This document shows positions 16,404-24,505 of a DNA stretch of 64,000 nucleotides, piece after piece. Every line of letters begins with the position of its first letter. Position 1 is the stretch's first letter. Made by a program: the position numbers and the translations under genes. Source of the stretch: Pseudomonas sp. 6D_7.1_Bac1 (GTDB taxonomy: Bacteria; Pseudomonadota; Gammaproteobacteria; Pseudomonadales; Pseudomonadaceae); NCBI RefSeq assembly GCF_025465945.1, contig NZ_JANLNW010000075.1, positions 62,001-126,000 on the forward strand, written 5' to 3'. Below the pieces are notes generated by a model that saw nothing but the letters and a program-made list of their open reading frames with translations, was not told where the DNA came from and did no database searches.

Positions 16404-17417
16404 TTACGCCGCACTCGCAGCGAATTTTTCGTAGTAGAAGTTTTTCGGCGCAATGCCCTGCTCGCGGATGTACTGGCTGACAGCTTCGACCATCGGCGGT
16501 GGGCCGCAGAGGTAGACGTCGACATCGCCGTCGTTCAAGTGTTTGGGCTCGATGTGCTGGGTCACATAGCCCTTGAGCGGGTGCGCGCTATGCGGGTTGG
16601 CCACGCAGGCGCTGAAACTGAAGTTCGGGATCCGCGCAGCCAAGGCTTGCAGACGGTCCAGTTCCACCAGGTCAAAATCGTGGGTCACGCCATAGATCAA
16701 GTGCAACGGGTGTTCGCTGCCCTGATCGGCGATTCTCTCCAGCATCGCGGTGAACGGCGCCAGCCCCGTGCCGCCGGCCAACAGCAGCAACGGGCGCTGA
16801 ATATCGCGCAGGTAAAAACTGCCCAGCGGCCCGGCCAGGCTCATGCTGTCGCCGGCCTTGGCGATGCCGGTGAGAAAGCTGCTCATCAGCCCGCCCGGCA
16901 CATTGCGGATCAGAAAACTGACTTCGCCGTCGCGTTGCAACGAGCTGAACGAATAGGCGCGGCTTTGCTCACTGCCGGGCACACCGAGGTTGACGTATTG
17001 CCCCGGCAGGAACGCCAGTTTGCTCAGCGCTTCGCCTTTGATCGACAGTGCAATCGTGCTGTCCGAGAGCTGACGAACTTCACTGATGGCCGCGCTGTAG
17101 CGGGCTTGTTGGGTATGACAAACGTCCGAAGACACGGGCACGCGCACCACGCAATCGCTGAGGGCGCGCATCTGGCAGGTCAGCACAAAACCCTTTTTGG
17201 CCTCGTCGCTGCTGAGGGCGTCTTCGATGTATTCCTCGCCCAAGTCGTAGCGCCCGGCTTCGGCGAAGCATTTGCAGGTGCCGCAAGCGCCGTCGCGGCA
17301 GTCCAGCGGGATGTTGATGCCCTGGCGATACGCGGCGTCGGCCACGGTTTCACCGGGATTGGCGTCCACGAAACGGGTGACGCCGTCTTCAAAATTGAGT
17401 GCGATGGAATGAGTCAT
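16404..17417 (-). CDS. benC: Benzoate 1,2-dioxygenase electron transfer component
   Basis: Reductase of 337 residues that passes electrons from NADH through FAD and a [2Fe-2S] centre to BenAB. The N-terminal plant-type ferredoxin domain has CRDGACGTCKCFAEAG with a fourth cysteine in FVLTCQMRA. The FAD domain has RAYSFSSL and the NADH domain has LLLAGGTGLAPFTAML and YLCGPPPMVEAV. The domain order ferredoxin-FAD-NAD is that of BenC. The start at 17417 (MTHSIALNFEDG) has GAGG eight bases before it and gives the P. putida length. Follows benB by 10 bases. Confidence 0.96.
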   Translation of the reverse strand: MTHSIALNFEDGVTRFVDANPGETVADAAYRQGINIPLDCRDGACGTCKCFAEAGRYDLGEEYIEDALSSDEAKKGFVLTCQMRALSDCVVRVPVSSDVCHTQQARYSAAISEVRQLSDSTIALSIKGEALSKLAFLPGQYVNLGVPGSEQSRAYSFSSLQRDGEVSFLIRNVPGGLMSSFLTGIAKAGDSMSLAGPLGSFYLRDIQRPLLLLAGGTGLAPFTAMLERIADQGSEHPLHLIYGVTHDFDLVELDRLQALAARIPNFSFSACVANPHSAHPLKGYVTQHIEPKHLNDGDVDVYLCGPPPMVEAVSQYIREQGIAPKNFYYEKFAASAA

Positions 17418-17427
17418 GACGGCCGCC

Positions 17428-17916
17428 TCACAGGTGATAGACATCGATGACCTGACGAACGTAGTCGTTCTTCAGGATCACTTTCTTGGCCTTGATCAGC
17501 GGGCTGTCGCCCCGCACGTCAAGGGTGTAGAAACTGCTGCCGAAATAGCTGTCGACGGTCTTGTAGCGAAAGCTCAGGGTGTGCCAGTTGAAGCGCACCT
17601 TGCACAGCCCGTCGGCCTGTTCCAGCAGCTCGATGTTGCTGATGTTGTGCGAAGTCCGGGTGTCCGGCACGCTGGCGCTGGAGCGCTCGGTCTTGATCCG
17701 GAAGATGCGGTCTTCCAGGCCTGTGCGGTTGCCGTACCAGATCAGCGAGATTTCCCGTTGCGGGTCCTCGGTCAGCTCGTCGTTATCGTCCCAGGACGGC
17801 ATCCAGAAGGTTGCGTCGGCGGCGTACAGCTCCAGCCAGTTGTCCCATTCCTTGTCGTCGAGGTAGCGCGCTTCGCGGTAGAGGAAATCGCGCACGGCGT
17901 CGTAAGTGATGCTCAT
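17428..17916 (-). CDS. benB: Benzoate 1,2-dioxygenase small (beta) subunit
   Basis: Beta subunit of the ring-hydroxylating dioxygenase, 162 residues, with the SnoaL/NTF2-like fold; its part is structural and in substrate fit. Recognised by MSITYDAVRDFLYREARYLD, the WLELYAADATFWMPSW core and the conserved end LKNDYVRQVIDVYHL. Its ATG at 17916 overlaps the stop of benA by four bases (ATGA), giving coupled, equimolar translation of the two subunits. Confidence 0.96.
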   Translation of the reverse strand: MSITYDAVRDFLYREARYLDDKEWDNWLELYAADATFWMPSWDDNDELTEDPQREISLIWYGNRTGLEDRIFRIKTERSSASVPDTRTSHNISNIELLEQADGLCKVRFNWHTLSFRYKTVDSYFGSSFYTLDVRGDSPLIKAKKVILKNDYVRQVIDVYHL

Positions 17917-19277
17917 GACAGCTCCTCCACCTTGATCATCGCCGACTGTTCTTCGCTCAATGCCTTGAGCATGGTTTGCTGCCAGTACTTGTGTTGCAGC
18001 ACGAACAGACCTTCGTCTTCGGTGCGTACACCGCTGAGCAATGGGTGCAGATCGATCTCTTTGGCCGCCTCATCGGCCCCTTCGACCCAGTGCTCGGCAC
18101 CACGTGACATATCGTTCCAGGCCGTGGTGCTGCCCTGGTAGCCCATCTGGCAGGAGCGGAATTCTTCAAGATCGTCCGGGGTCGCCATGCCGCTGACGTT
18201 GAAAAAGTCCTCGTACTGACGAATCCGGCTCGAACGCGCGCTGTCGCTTTCGCCTTTGGGGGCGATGCAGTAAATGGTGATTTCGGTGCGGTTGACCGAG
18301 ATCGGCCGGGCGATACGTACCTGCGAACTGAACTGATCCATGAGGTAAACGTTGGGGTACAGGCACAGGTTGCGCGAGTTCTCGATCATCCAGTCGGCGC
18401 GGGACTGACCAAAGTCCTTGGCCAGTTCATCGCGACGCTCGTACAGCGGACGGTCCTCAGGGTTGGACCAACGGGTCCAGAGCAGCATGTGGCCCTTGTC
18501 GAAAGAGTAGAACCCCCCGCCTTGCTTGGCCCAGGTGCCGGCACTCATGGTTGGGTTCGCGTCACCGCATTCGCGCTGCTTGCGCTGGTTCTGGGTCGCC
18601 GCATAGTTCCAGTGCACGGAGCTGACGTGATAGCCGTCGGCGCCATTTTCGGCGGTGAGTTTCCAGTTGCCTTCATAGATGTAACTGGATGAACCGCGCA
18701 GCACTTCAAGGCCATCGACGGACTGGTCGACGATCATGTCGATGATCTTCGCCGACTCGCCCAGGTGCTCAACCAGCGGCACCACATCGGCCTTGAGGCT
18801 GCCGAACAGGAAGCCTCGATAGGATTCGAAGCGTGCGACTTTGGTCAGGTCGTGGGAGCCCTCGCAATTGAAGCTCGCCGGATAACCGGCTGACGTCGGG
18901 TCCTTGACCTTGAGCAGCTTGCCGGAGTTGTTGAAGGTCCAGCCATGGAACGGGCAGGTGTAGGAGGACTTGTTGCCGGTCTTGTGCCGGCAGAGCATCG
19001 CCCCACGATGGCTACAGGCGTTGATGAACGCGTTGAGCTCACCGTCCTTGTTGCGCGCAATGAAGATCGACTGGCGGCCCATGGTGGTGGTGTAGAAATC
19101 GTTGTTGTTCGCAATCTGGCTCTCGTGGGCGAGGTACAGCCAGTTGCCTTCAAAGATGTGTTGCATCTCGAGATCGAACAATCGTGGGTCGGTAAACATC
19201 TCCCGCTTGCAACGGTAGATGCCCTGGTCTTTGTCTTCTTCAAGCAGGGAGTGAAGGTATTCGGGTCGCAGGGACAT
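17913..19277 (-). CDS. benA: Benzoate 1,2-dioxygenase large (alpha) subunit
   Basis: Catalytic subunit of 454 residues that converts benzoate to the 1,2-cis-diol. The Rieske [2Fe-2S] centre is bound by CSHRGAMLC and CPFHGW (Cys88, His90, Cys108, His111). The mononuclear iron is held by histidines in ENGADGYHVSSVHWNY with a distal Asp. MSLRPEYLHSLLEEDKDQGI is the BenA/XylX N-terminus and differs clearly from anthranilate dioxygenase AntA, so the substrate is benzoate rather than anthranilate. The start at 19277 has GGAGG upstream; five extra codons in frame are ignored. Transcription should start about 30 bases upstream at the BenR-controlled promoter. Confidence 0.96.
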   Translation of the reverse strand: MSLRPEYLHSLLEEDKDQGIYRCKREMFTDPRLFDLEMQHIFEGNWLYLAHESQIANNNDFYTTTMGRQSIFIARNKDGELNAFINACSHRGAMLCRHKTGNKSSYTCPFHGWTFNNSGKLLKVKDPTSAGYPASFNCEGSHDLTKVARFESYRGFLFGSLKADVVPLVEHLGESAKIIDMIVDQSVDGLEVLRGSSSYIYEGNWKLTAENGADGYHVSSVHWNYAATQNQRKQRECGDANPTMSAGTWAKQGGGFYSFDKGHMLLWTRWSNPEDRPLYERRDELAKDFGQSRADWMIENSRNLCLYPNVYLMDQFSSQVRIARPISVNRTEITIYCIAPKGESDSARSSRIRQYEDFFNVSGMATPDDLEEFRSCQMGYQGSTTAWNDMSRGAEHWVEGADEAAKEIDLHPLLSGVRTEDEGLFVLQHKYWQQTMLKALSEEQSAMIKVEELS

Positions 19278-19313
19278 GGCCGCCGCCTCCATTGTTTTTA
19301 TTCAGGCAGGCTC

Positions 19314-19376
19314 ATGCTAGGGCGGGTGATGAAGGGGCAATATCCGCTGGGTGCAGACCTTTATCCGTTTTGTGCA
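19314..19376 (-). promoter_or_regulatory. benA promoter with two BenR/XylS binding sites
   Basis: On the minus strand TGCA-N6-GGATA occurs twice: TGCACAAAACGGATA (19376-19362) and TGCACCCAGCGGATA (19355-19341), separated by six bases, so the sites repeat every 21 bp. From the second GGATA it is exactly 21 bases to TAGCAT (19319-19314), a plausible -10. The XylS-activated Pm promoter has the same TGCA-N6-GGNTA motif, the same six-base gap and the same distance to its -10 TAGGCT. The match is direct sequence observation; activation by BenR with benzoate is inferred from this family. Confidence 0.85.
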
Positions 19377-19396
19377 ATCATCCCCATGGACATCCA

Positions 19397-19501
19397 TGTG
19401 GGAGCGAGCCGGCTCCGGGCGGCGTTCCGACGATAGCAACGGGTCAGTCAACATTGATGTTGAATGTACCGCCGTCATCGCGAGCAGGCTCGCTCCCACA
19501 G
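19397..19501. repeat. REP pair between benR and the benA promoter
   Basis: TGTGGGAGCGAGCCGGCTCC near 19397 and ATCGCGAGCAGGCTCGCTCC ending near 19500 face each other over about 105 bases. The pair sits just after the benR stop and just before the BenR sites, so it may insulate benA from read-through from benR. Confidence 0.82.
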
Positions 19502-19510
19502 AGTCTTGTA

Positions 19511-20467
19511 TTAGTGGCGGCGTTTGAGAGTGTCCGACGGCAATTCGCCGAACTGTTTGCGGTAGCTTTCGGAGAACCGTCCCAGGTGCAAAAAGCCGTA
19601 ATCCATGGCCAGCTCGGTCACGTTACGCACGGTGCAGGTGGGGTCGCTGAGGCAGGCGTTGACCCGCTCGAGCTTTTTCTGTCGGATGTAGTTTTTCGGC
19701 GTGGTGGCCGCATTGCGCTCGAACAACCCATACAGCGAACGCAGGCTCATTTGCGCCTGACGCGCCAGTTCTTCGCTGCAAATGTCCTGCTTGAGGTTGC
19801 GTTCGATGTAGTCGGCGATCAACTCGAAGTTCGCTGACTGCGAACCCAGGCCGAGGCGCCTGACGTTGGTTTTCATCAAACTGAGCATCTTGCTCACGAC
19901 AATTTGCGTGTAATGCTCCTGAACACGCGGCATGCGCTCGGTCGCTTCGGCCTCCTGGCAGACCATGCCCAGCAAGTTGACGAAACCTTCGAGTTCGTCC
20001 AGTTGGTAGCGATTCTCCAGAAAACGCACCCCCTGCCCCGGGTGCAACCAGCGTTGCTCCTGGCACACCGACTCCAGCAGGCTGGCGGGCATTTTCACGA
20101 TGAATTTTTCGCAGTCGTCGGAATACGTCAGGTCTACCGGATCGTCCGGGTTGATCAGCAGCAACTCACCGGGAGCAAAGTAGTGCTCCTGCCGATGACC
20201 GCGCCACAGGCAGTTTCCGCGTAACAGCACTTGCAGGTGATAGAGGGTTTCCAGCGCCGGCGAGGTCACCCGCACGCTGCCGCCATAGCTAATACGGCAC
20301 AGGTCGAGGCTGGCAAATTTACTGTGATTGAGACTGGCCTGTGGGTTGCCGGTTCTGGGCAGGCGAATGCAATGGTTGCCCACGTGTTGATTGACGTAGC
20401 CCGACACCGCATAGGGGTCGGCCTGTTCAAACACTCTGCTGCGCTCACTCAATAGATGCGCTTGCAT
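19511..20467 (-). CDS. benR: AraC/XylS family activator of the ben operon
   Basis: Benzoate-responsive activator of 318 residues, the length of P. putida BenR. The N-terminal half (LCRISYGGSVRVTSPALETLYHLQVLLRG ... YFAPGELLLINPDDPVDLTY) is the XylS-type effector and dimer domain. Two C-terminal helix-turn-helix motifs follow: EELARQAQMSLRSLYGLFERN and NVTELAMDYGFLHLGRFSESYRKQFGELPSDTL, the second with the conserved family end. The gene lies directly upstream of benA on the same strand, and its expected sites TGCA-N6-GGNTA are present there twice. Confidence 0.95.
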   Translation of the reverse strand: MQAHLLSERSRVFEQADPYAVSGYVNQHVGNHCIRLPRTGNPQASLNHSKFASLDLCRISYGGSVRVTSPALETLYHLQVLLRGNCLWRGHRQEHYFAPGELLLINPDDPVDLTYSDDCEKFIVKMPASLLESVCQEQRWLHPGQGVRFLENRYQLDELEGFVNLLGMVCQEAEATERMPRVQEHYTQIVVSKMLSLMKTNVRRLGLGSQSANFELIADYIERNLKQDICSEELARQAQMSLRSLYGLFERNAATTPKNYIRQKKLERVNACLSDPTCTVRNVTELAMDYGFLHLGRFSESYRKQFGELPSDTLKRRH

Positions 20468-20575
20468 AACCGGTCACTCTCATTGTTTTTATAGGCTGTG
20501 ATGGTGGCGCTTTTGAGCGCTCCCTCTCAGGCAAATCAGGCACGGCCATTCTATGTAAGTCGCCACCGAGCGGAA

Positions 20576-20609
20576 GGCCACGAGATAAACGATCAGTTAT
20601 CTCGTGGCC
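20576..20609 (-). terminator. Hairpin after catA, likely end of catBCA transcription
   Basis: GGCCACGAGATAA (20576-20588) and TTATCTCGTGGCC (20597-20609) are perfect 13-base complements around an eight-base loop, 18 bases after the catA stop. On the minus strand the stem is followed by TTCCGC, so the T-tract is poor, but the stem is strong and well placed between catA and benR. Confidence 0.65.
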
Positions 20610-20626
20610 TGGGCCAGCGCTGCTGA

Positions 20627-21556
20627 TCAGCTCTCCAGCGCGCGAACCCGCTCGTTACGATGCTGCTCGTCTGGTTGCGCCGACGATTGCAGGGTGAAAT
20701 CGAATTCAATCTCGGCAAACCGCCCGCTGACGCCATGCTCACGTGCACGCCGCTGATCGTCACTGAAGGTGATTTTGGCGATCAGTTCGTCACGGGTGGC
20801 GTAGGCGAAATCGTCGTGCAGGTACTTGTCGCCGTCCAGGTTGATCTGGGTGGTCAGATGGCGATGGTCATCCGCCGAGATGAAGAAGTGGATGTGTGCC
20901 GGGCGCTGGCCATGGCGGCCCAGTTGGTCAAGCAGTTGCTGGGTCGGACCGTCCGGCGGGCAACCGTAGCCCGACGGCACGATGCTACGGAAGCGATAGC
21001 GGCCTTCGGCATCGGTGACGATCCGGCGACGCAGGTTGAACTCCGACTGGCTGGCATCAAAGTACGAATAAGTACCACCGGTGTTGGCGTGCCAGACATC
21101 CACCACGGCCCCGGCCAGCGGCTTGCCGTCGGTGTTCTTGACCTGACCCTGCATGAACAGCACCACGCCCGGATCGACGCCGTCGTCCAGCCGTGCTTCG
21201 CCGTTGGACAATGGCGCACCAGCGACATACAGCGGACCTTCGATGGTACGAGGGGTGCCACCGGACTTACCGGCCTGCGCGTCTTCGGCGTCCATCAACA
21301 GGTCCAGGTAGTGCTCCAGACCAAGGCCGGCCACCAGCAGACCCGCCTCTTGGCGCGCACCCAATTCGTTCAGGTAGTTGACGGCTTTCCAGAACTCTTG
21401 CGGGGTCACTTCAAGGTCTTCGATGATGTTCACCGAATCACGCAGGATGCGGTAGATCAGCGCTTTGGCGCGTGGATTGCCGCCCTCATTGAGCAGACCG
21501 CTGGCGTCTTCGAGAAATTTCTGTGCACTGGCAGTGTGGGAAATTCTGACGTTCAT
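20627..21556 (-). CDS. catA: Catechol 1,2-dioxygenase
   Basis: Intradiol dioxygenase of 309 residues that opens catechol to cis,cis-muconate using non-haem Fe(III). The four iron ligands are visible: Tyr163 (NTGGTYSYFD), Tyr197 (VPSGYGCPP), His221 and His223 (RPAHIHFFIS). The N-terminal helical linker domain ends with TPRTIEGPLYVAGAPLS, after which comes the beta-sandwich. It is the last gene of catBCA, 51 bases after catC, and is followed by a terminator-like hairpin. Confidence 0.97.
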   Translation of the reverse strand: MNVRISHTASAQKFLEDASGLLNEGGNPRAKALIYRILRDSVNIIEDLEVTPQEFWKAVNYLNELGARQEAGLLVAGLGLEHYLDLLMDAEDAQAGKSGGTPRTIEGPLYVAGAPLSNGEARLDDGVDPGVVLFMQGQVKNTDGKPLAGAVVDVWHANTGGTYSYFDASQSEFNLRRRIVTDAEGRYRFRSIVPSGYGCPPDGPTQQLLDQLGRHGQRPAHIHFFISADDHRHLTTQINLDGDKYLHDDFAYATRDELIAKITFSDDQRRAREHGVSGRFAEIEFDFTLQSSAQPDEQHRNERVRALES

Positions 21557-21607
21557 GATTGATCCTCATCTTGTATTTATTAGAGTACAGAACAGGCGAA
21601 CAACGGC

Positions 21608-21898
21608 TCAGCGATCGTCCTCATGAATAGAGGAAGGATGCCTGCACATCGCGTTCACTTCGATAGCCATGTAGGGATAAAGCGGTAATTGCATGAGCAG
21701 GTCGTGCAGTTCCTGCACGCTGTCGACGTCGAACACGCTGTAATTGGCGTACAGCCCGGCGATGCGCCACAGATGGCGCCACTTGCCCTGCTGTTGCAGG
21801 CGCTGGGCCAAGGCCTTTTCATCGGACTTGAGCTGAGCGGCGCGCTCAGGGTTCATGTCGACCGGCAGGTTCACGGTCATCTTTACGTGGAACAACAT
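21608..21898 (-). CDS. catC: Muconolactone delta-isomerase
   Basis: Small cytoplasmic isomerase of 96 residues that converts muconolactone to beta-ketoadipate enol-lactone; the family forms decamers. The signature MLFHVKMTVNLPVDM, then KGKWRHLWRIAGLYANYS-like core (here QQQGKWRHLWRIAGLY) and LPLYPYM are all present. I start at 21898 because GAGGAG lies six bases before this ATG; the ATG six bases upstream (21904) would abut the ribosome site. It follows catB by ten bases. Confidence 0.97.
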   Translation of the reverse strand: MLFHVKMTVNLPVDMNPERAAQLKSDEKALAQRLQQQGKWRHLWRIAGLYANYSVFDVDSVQELHDLLMQLPLYPYMAIEVNAMCRHPSSIHEDDR

Positions 21899-21908
21899 GC
21901 GCATCTCC

Positions 21909-23057
21909 TCAGACGGAATGAATGGCAGTGGAGGTTTTGTCGCGGCGGAAGAACGCCAGACGCTCTTCGTCCAGGCTCAGGCCAAGGCCAGGTGCCTGCG
22001 AAACATGCAAATGGAAATCGCGGTAAACCAGCGGCTCGCTGAGGATGTCTTCGGTGAGCAACAGCGGGCCGAACAGTTCGGTGTCCCAGCTCAGCTTGTT
22101 CAACGTGAGGAACGCATGGGCCGAGGCCAGCGTGCCGATCCCGCCTTCGAGCATGGTGCCGCCATACAGGCCGATGCCTGCCGCTTCAGCGATTGCTGCC
22201 GTACGCAGCACCGCCCGAGGACCGCCGTTTTTGGCGATCTTCAGCGCAAACACCGAAGCGGCGCCTTCGCGTGCCAGGTTGAACGCATCTTCCACGCACT
22301 CGATCGACTCGTCCGCCATGATCGGTGCCGGGCTGATCGCGTTGAGGCGCACCATGCCGGAACGGTTGTTGCGCGAAATCGGTTGCTCGATCAGGTCGAT
22401 GCCATTGCCGCCGAGAATCCGGCAGGCTCGCAGAGCGATAGCTTCGTCCCAGGCCTGGTTGACGTCGACGCGCACGCTGGCGCGGTCCCCCAGGGCCTTT
22501 TTGATTGCAATGACGTGAGCCAGGTCGCGATCGACTTCTCCGGCCCCGATCTTCAACTTGAAGATCCGGTGGCGACGCAGGTCGAGCATCTGCTCGGCTT
22601 CAGCGATGTCCTTGGCGGTATCGCCGCTGGCCAGCGTCCAGGCCACTGGCAACGCGTCGCGTACGCGGCCACCAAGCAACTCGCTGACCGGCAGACCCAG
22701 GCGCTTGCCCTGGGCATCGAGCAAGGCGGTTTCGATACCGGACTTGGCGAAGGTATTGCCGCGAATGCTGCGCTCAAGGCGCAACATCGCCGCGTTGATG
22801 TTGCAAGCGTCCTGCTCCAGTAACAGCGGCGCGAAGTGTTTATCGATGTTGGTCTTGATGCTGTCCGGGCTTTCATTGCCGTAGGCCAGGCCACCGATGG
22901 TGGTCGATTCGCCGATCCCTTCGATACCGTCTTTGCTGCGCACACGGATGATCACCAGCGTCTGGTTCTGCATGGTGTGCATCGCCAGCTTGTGCGGGCG
23001 GATGGTCGGCAGATCGACGATGATCGTCTCGATCGATTCAATGGCAGAAGAAAGCAT
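21909..23057 (-). CDS. catB: Muconate cycloisomerase
   Basis: Enolase-superfamily enzyme of 382 residues that lactonises cis,cis-muconate to muconolactone with Mn2+ or Mg2+. The catalytic residues carry exactly the numbering of the P. putida enzyme: Lys167 and Lys169 (FKLKIG), metal ligands Asp198 (VRVDVNQ), Glu224 (IDLIEQP) and Asp249 (IMADES), Lys273 (ALKIAKNGG) and a C-terminal Glu in DTELFGP. First gene of catBCA, divergent from catR across a 127-base gap with a CatR-type operator. Confidence 0.97.
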   Translation of the reverse strand: MLSSAIESIETIIVDLPTIRPHKLAMHTMQNQTLVIIRVRSKDGIEGIGESTTIGGLAYGNESPDSIKTNIDKHFAPLLLEQDACNINAAMLRLERSIRGNTFAKSGIETALLDAQGKRLGLPVSELLGGRVRDALPVAWTLASGDTAKDIAEAEQMLDLRRHRIFKLKIGAGEVDRDLAHVIAIKKALGDRASVRVDVNQAWDEAIALRACRILGGNGIDLIEQPISRNNRSGMVRLNAISPAPIMADESIECVEDAFNLAREGAASVFALKIAKNGGPRAVLRTAAIAEAAGIGLYGGTMLEGGIGTLASAHAFLTLNKLSWDTELFGPLLLTEDILSEPLVYRDFHLHVSQAPGLGLSLDEERLAFFRRDKTSTAIHSV

Positions 23058-23119
23058 GTCGATACCCGTCAGGTTCTTGAAGTTCTGTGACGGATTCTCG
23101 TACGGCTTTTTTCAGGGTT

Positions 23120-23158
23120 CCAATATAGAATTGGTCTGGTTCGATACCTTAAAGGTAT
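23120..23158. promoter_or_regulatory. CatR operator region between catB and catR
   Basis: ATACCTTAAAGGTAT at 23144-23158 is a perfect palindrome of seven-base arms and matches ATAC-N7-GTAT, the consensus known for CatM/BenM/CatR-type LysR proteins. A second dyad, CCAAT-ATAGA-ATTGG, lies at 23120-23134, 24 bases toward catB, and may be the inducer-dependent or polymerase-proximal site. The palindromes are direct observation; which one represses catR and which activates catBCA is inference. Confidence 0.75.
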
Positions 23159-23184
23159 TCATCATTGTCGACTGCGGAGGGTTC

Positions 23185-24075
23185 ATGGAGCTGCGTCATC
23201 TGCGTTACTTCCAGGTGTTGGGCCAAACCTTGAATTTCACCCGGGCCGCCGAGCGTCTGCACATCGCGCAGCCGCCGTTGAGCCGGCAGATTCAGCAACT
23301 GGAAGATGAACTCGGGGTGGTGTTGCTGGAGCGTGGCAGGCCCTTGCGTCTGACCGAAGCCGGGCGGTTTTTCCTGGAGCACTCCACTGCCCTGCTGGAG
23401 CAACTGCACAAGGTCTGCGACAACACCCGACGTATCGGCCTGGGTGAAAAGACCTGGCTGGGCATCGGATTTGCTCCTTCGACCCTTTATGGGGTGTTAC
23501 CGGAACTGATTCGCCGCCTGCGCAGCAACGAGCTGCTGGAACTGGAATTGGGCCTTTCGGAAATGACCACGCTGCAACAGGTACAGGCGCTCAAGGCTGG
23601 ACGTATCGACGTCGGCTTCGGACGAATCCACATTGATGATCCGGCGATCATCCAGACTGTATTGAACGAGGACAGACTGGTCGCGGCCCTGCCCGCCGGG
23701 CATCCACTGCTGGCCGGTCCCATCAGCCTCACCGAGCTGGCCAATGAACCGTTTGTGCTCTACCCCGGCAATCCCCGGCCCAGCTATGCCGACCATGTGA
23801 TCGCGTTGTTCGAATCCTATGGCGTGACCATCAAGGTCGCGCAATGGACCAACGAGCTGCAGACCGCCATCGGCCTGGTGGGCGCTGGCATCGGCGTGAC
23901 GCTGGTGCCGGCCTCAGTGCAGTTGCTGCACCGCGACGACATCGGGTTCACCCCGGTGCTGGAAACCAACGCCACTTCGCCGATCATCCTGAGCCGACGC
24001 GTCGGCGATGTATCACCGGGGTTGAGTCATTGCCTGAAAATGATCGAGGAGTTGCGCATGCGTAAGCCGCTGTAA
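23185..24075 (+). CDS. catR: LysR family activator of catBCA
   Basis: Muconate-responsive regulator of 296 residues. The winged helix MELRHLRYFQVLGQTLNFTRAAERLHIAQPPLSRQI is that of the CatR/BenM/ClcR group (AQPPLSRQIQQLE). The effector domain begins at WLGIGFAPSTLYGVLPELI and includes the ATSPIIL segment. The start at 23185 has GGAGG four to five bases before it; a longer frame reaching back into the operator is rejected. Divergent position opposite catB and the ATAC-N7-GTAT site in between support its role and autoregulation. Confidence 0.95.
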   Translation: MELRHLRYFQVLGQTLNFTRAAERLHIAQPPLSRQIQQLEDELGVVLLERGRPLRLTEAGRFFLEHSTALLEQLHKVCDNTRRIGLGEKTWLGIGFAPSTLYGVLPELIRRLRSNELLELELGLSEMTTLQQVQALKAGRIDVGFGRIHIDDPAIIQTVLNEDRLVAALPAGHPLLAGPISLTELANEPFVLYPGNPRPSYADHVIALFESYGVTIKVAQWTNELQTAIGLVGAGIGVTLVPASVQLLHRDDIGFTPVLETNATSPIILSRRVGDVSPGLSHCLKMIEELRMRKPL

Positions 24076-24181
24076 CGGCCTTGCGCAGTTTTTAACAATC
24101 ATTAGCAAAGCTCATAAAGATTGGCGAGTGGCCCCTTGTTAGCGTGTGTTCCGAGTATTTCCTACAGGAATCGCACACGTC

Positions 24182-24496
24182 ATGACGACCACCGCCACCC
24201 TTATCACGCTGCTGATCGTCGGCAGCCTGTTCAGCACCACCGTGCGGGCCACCAGCTTTGTGATGAGCACCGACATCACCCTGAGCATGACCATGAGCTC
24301 CACCAAAGGCACCAGCAGCTCATTCAAGGATGACAAGATCGTACTGGCGGCCAAGTCCGATGCCGCTGCGTTTGTGGCCAGTCGCGGCGACATTCGCGGT
24401 GTTCAGCTGGAAGCCGCCTTTGAACGAATCCGCAGCGTGCTCGCCGGCCAGGTTTATTCGGATGAACAACTGGCCGCGGCGATTCTGGTACTGTGA
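24182..24496 (+). CDS. DUF2388 small secreted protein
   Basis: Protein of 104 residues with a signal peptide (MTTTATLITLLIVGSLFSTTVRA, cleavage likely before TSF). The mature part has the Pseudomonas DUF2388 pattern: TSFVMSTDIT, a Ser/Thr-rich stretch, SSFKDDKIVLAAKSDAAAFVAS, then RGVQLEAAFERIR and a C-terminal AAILVL. Function unknown; several paralogues usually exist per genome. It is convergent with rnhA with only nine bases between the stops. It lies next to the outer edge of the ben/cat block. Confidence 0.85.
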   Translation: MTTTATLITLLIVGSLFSTTVRATSFVMSTDITLSMTMSSTKGTSSSFKDDKIVLAAKSDAAAFVASRGDIRGVQLEAAFERIRSVLAGQVYSDEQLAAAILVL

Positions 24497-24505
24497 TCAG
24501 GCGCC

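Noticed and set aside
15477..19277. Anthranilate dioxygenase genes antABC
   Set aside because: The large subunit starts and reads like BenA/XylX, not AntA, and benD and XylS-type sites are present, so benzoate dioxygenase is the better call.
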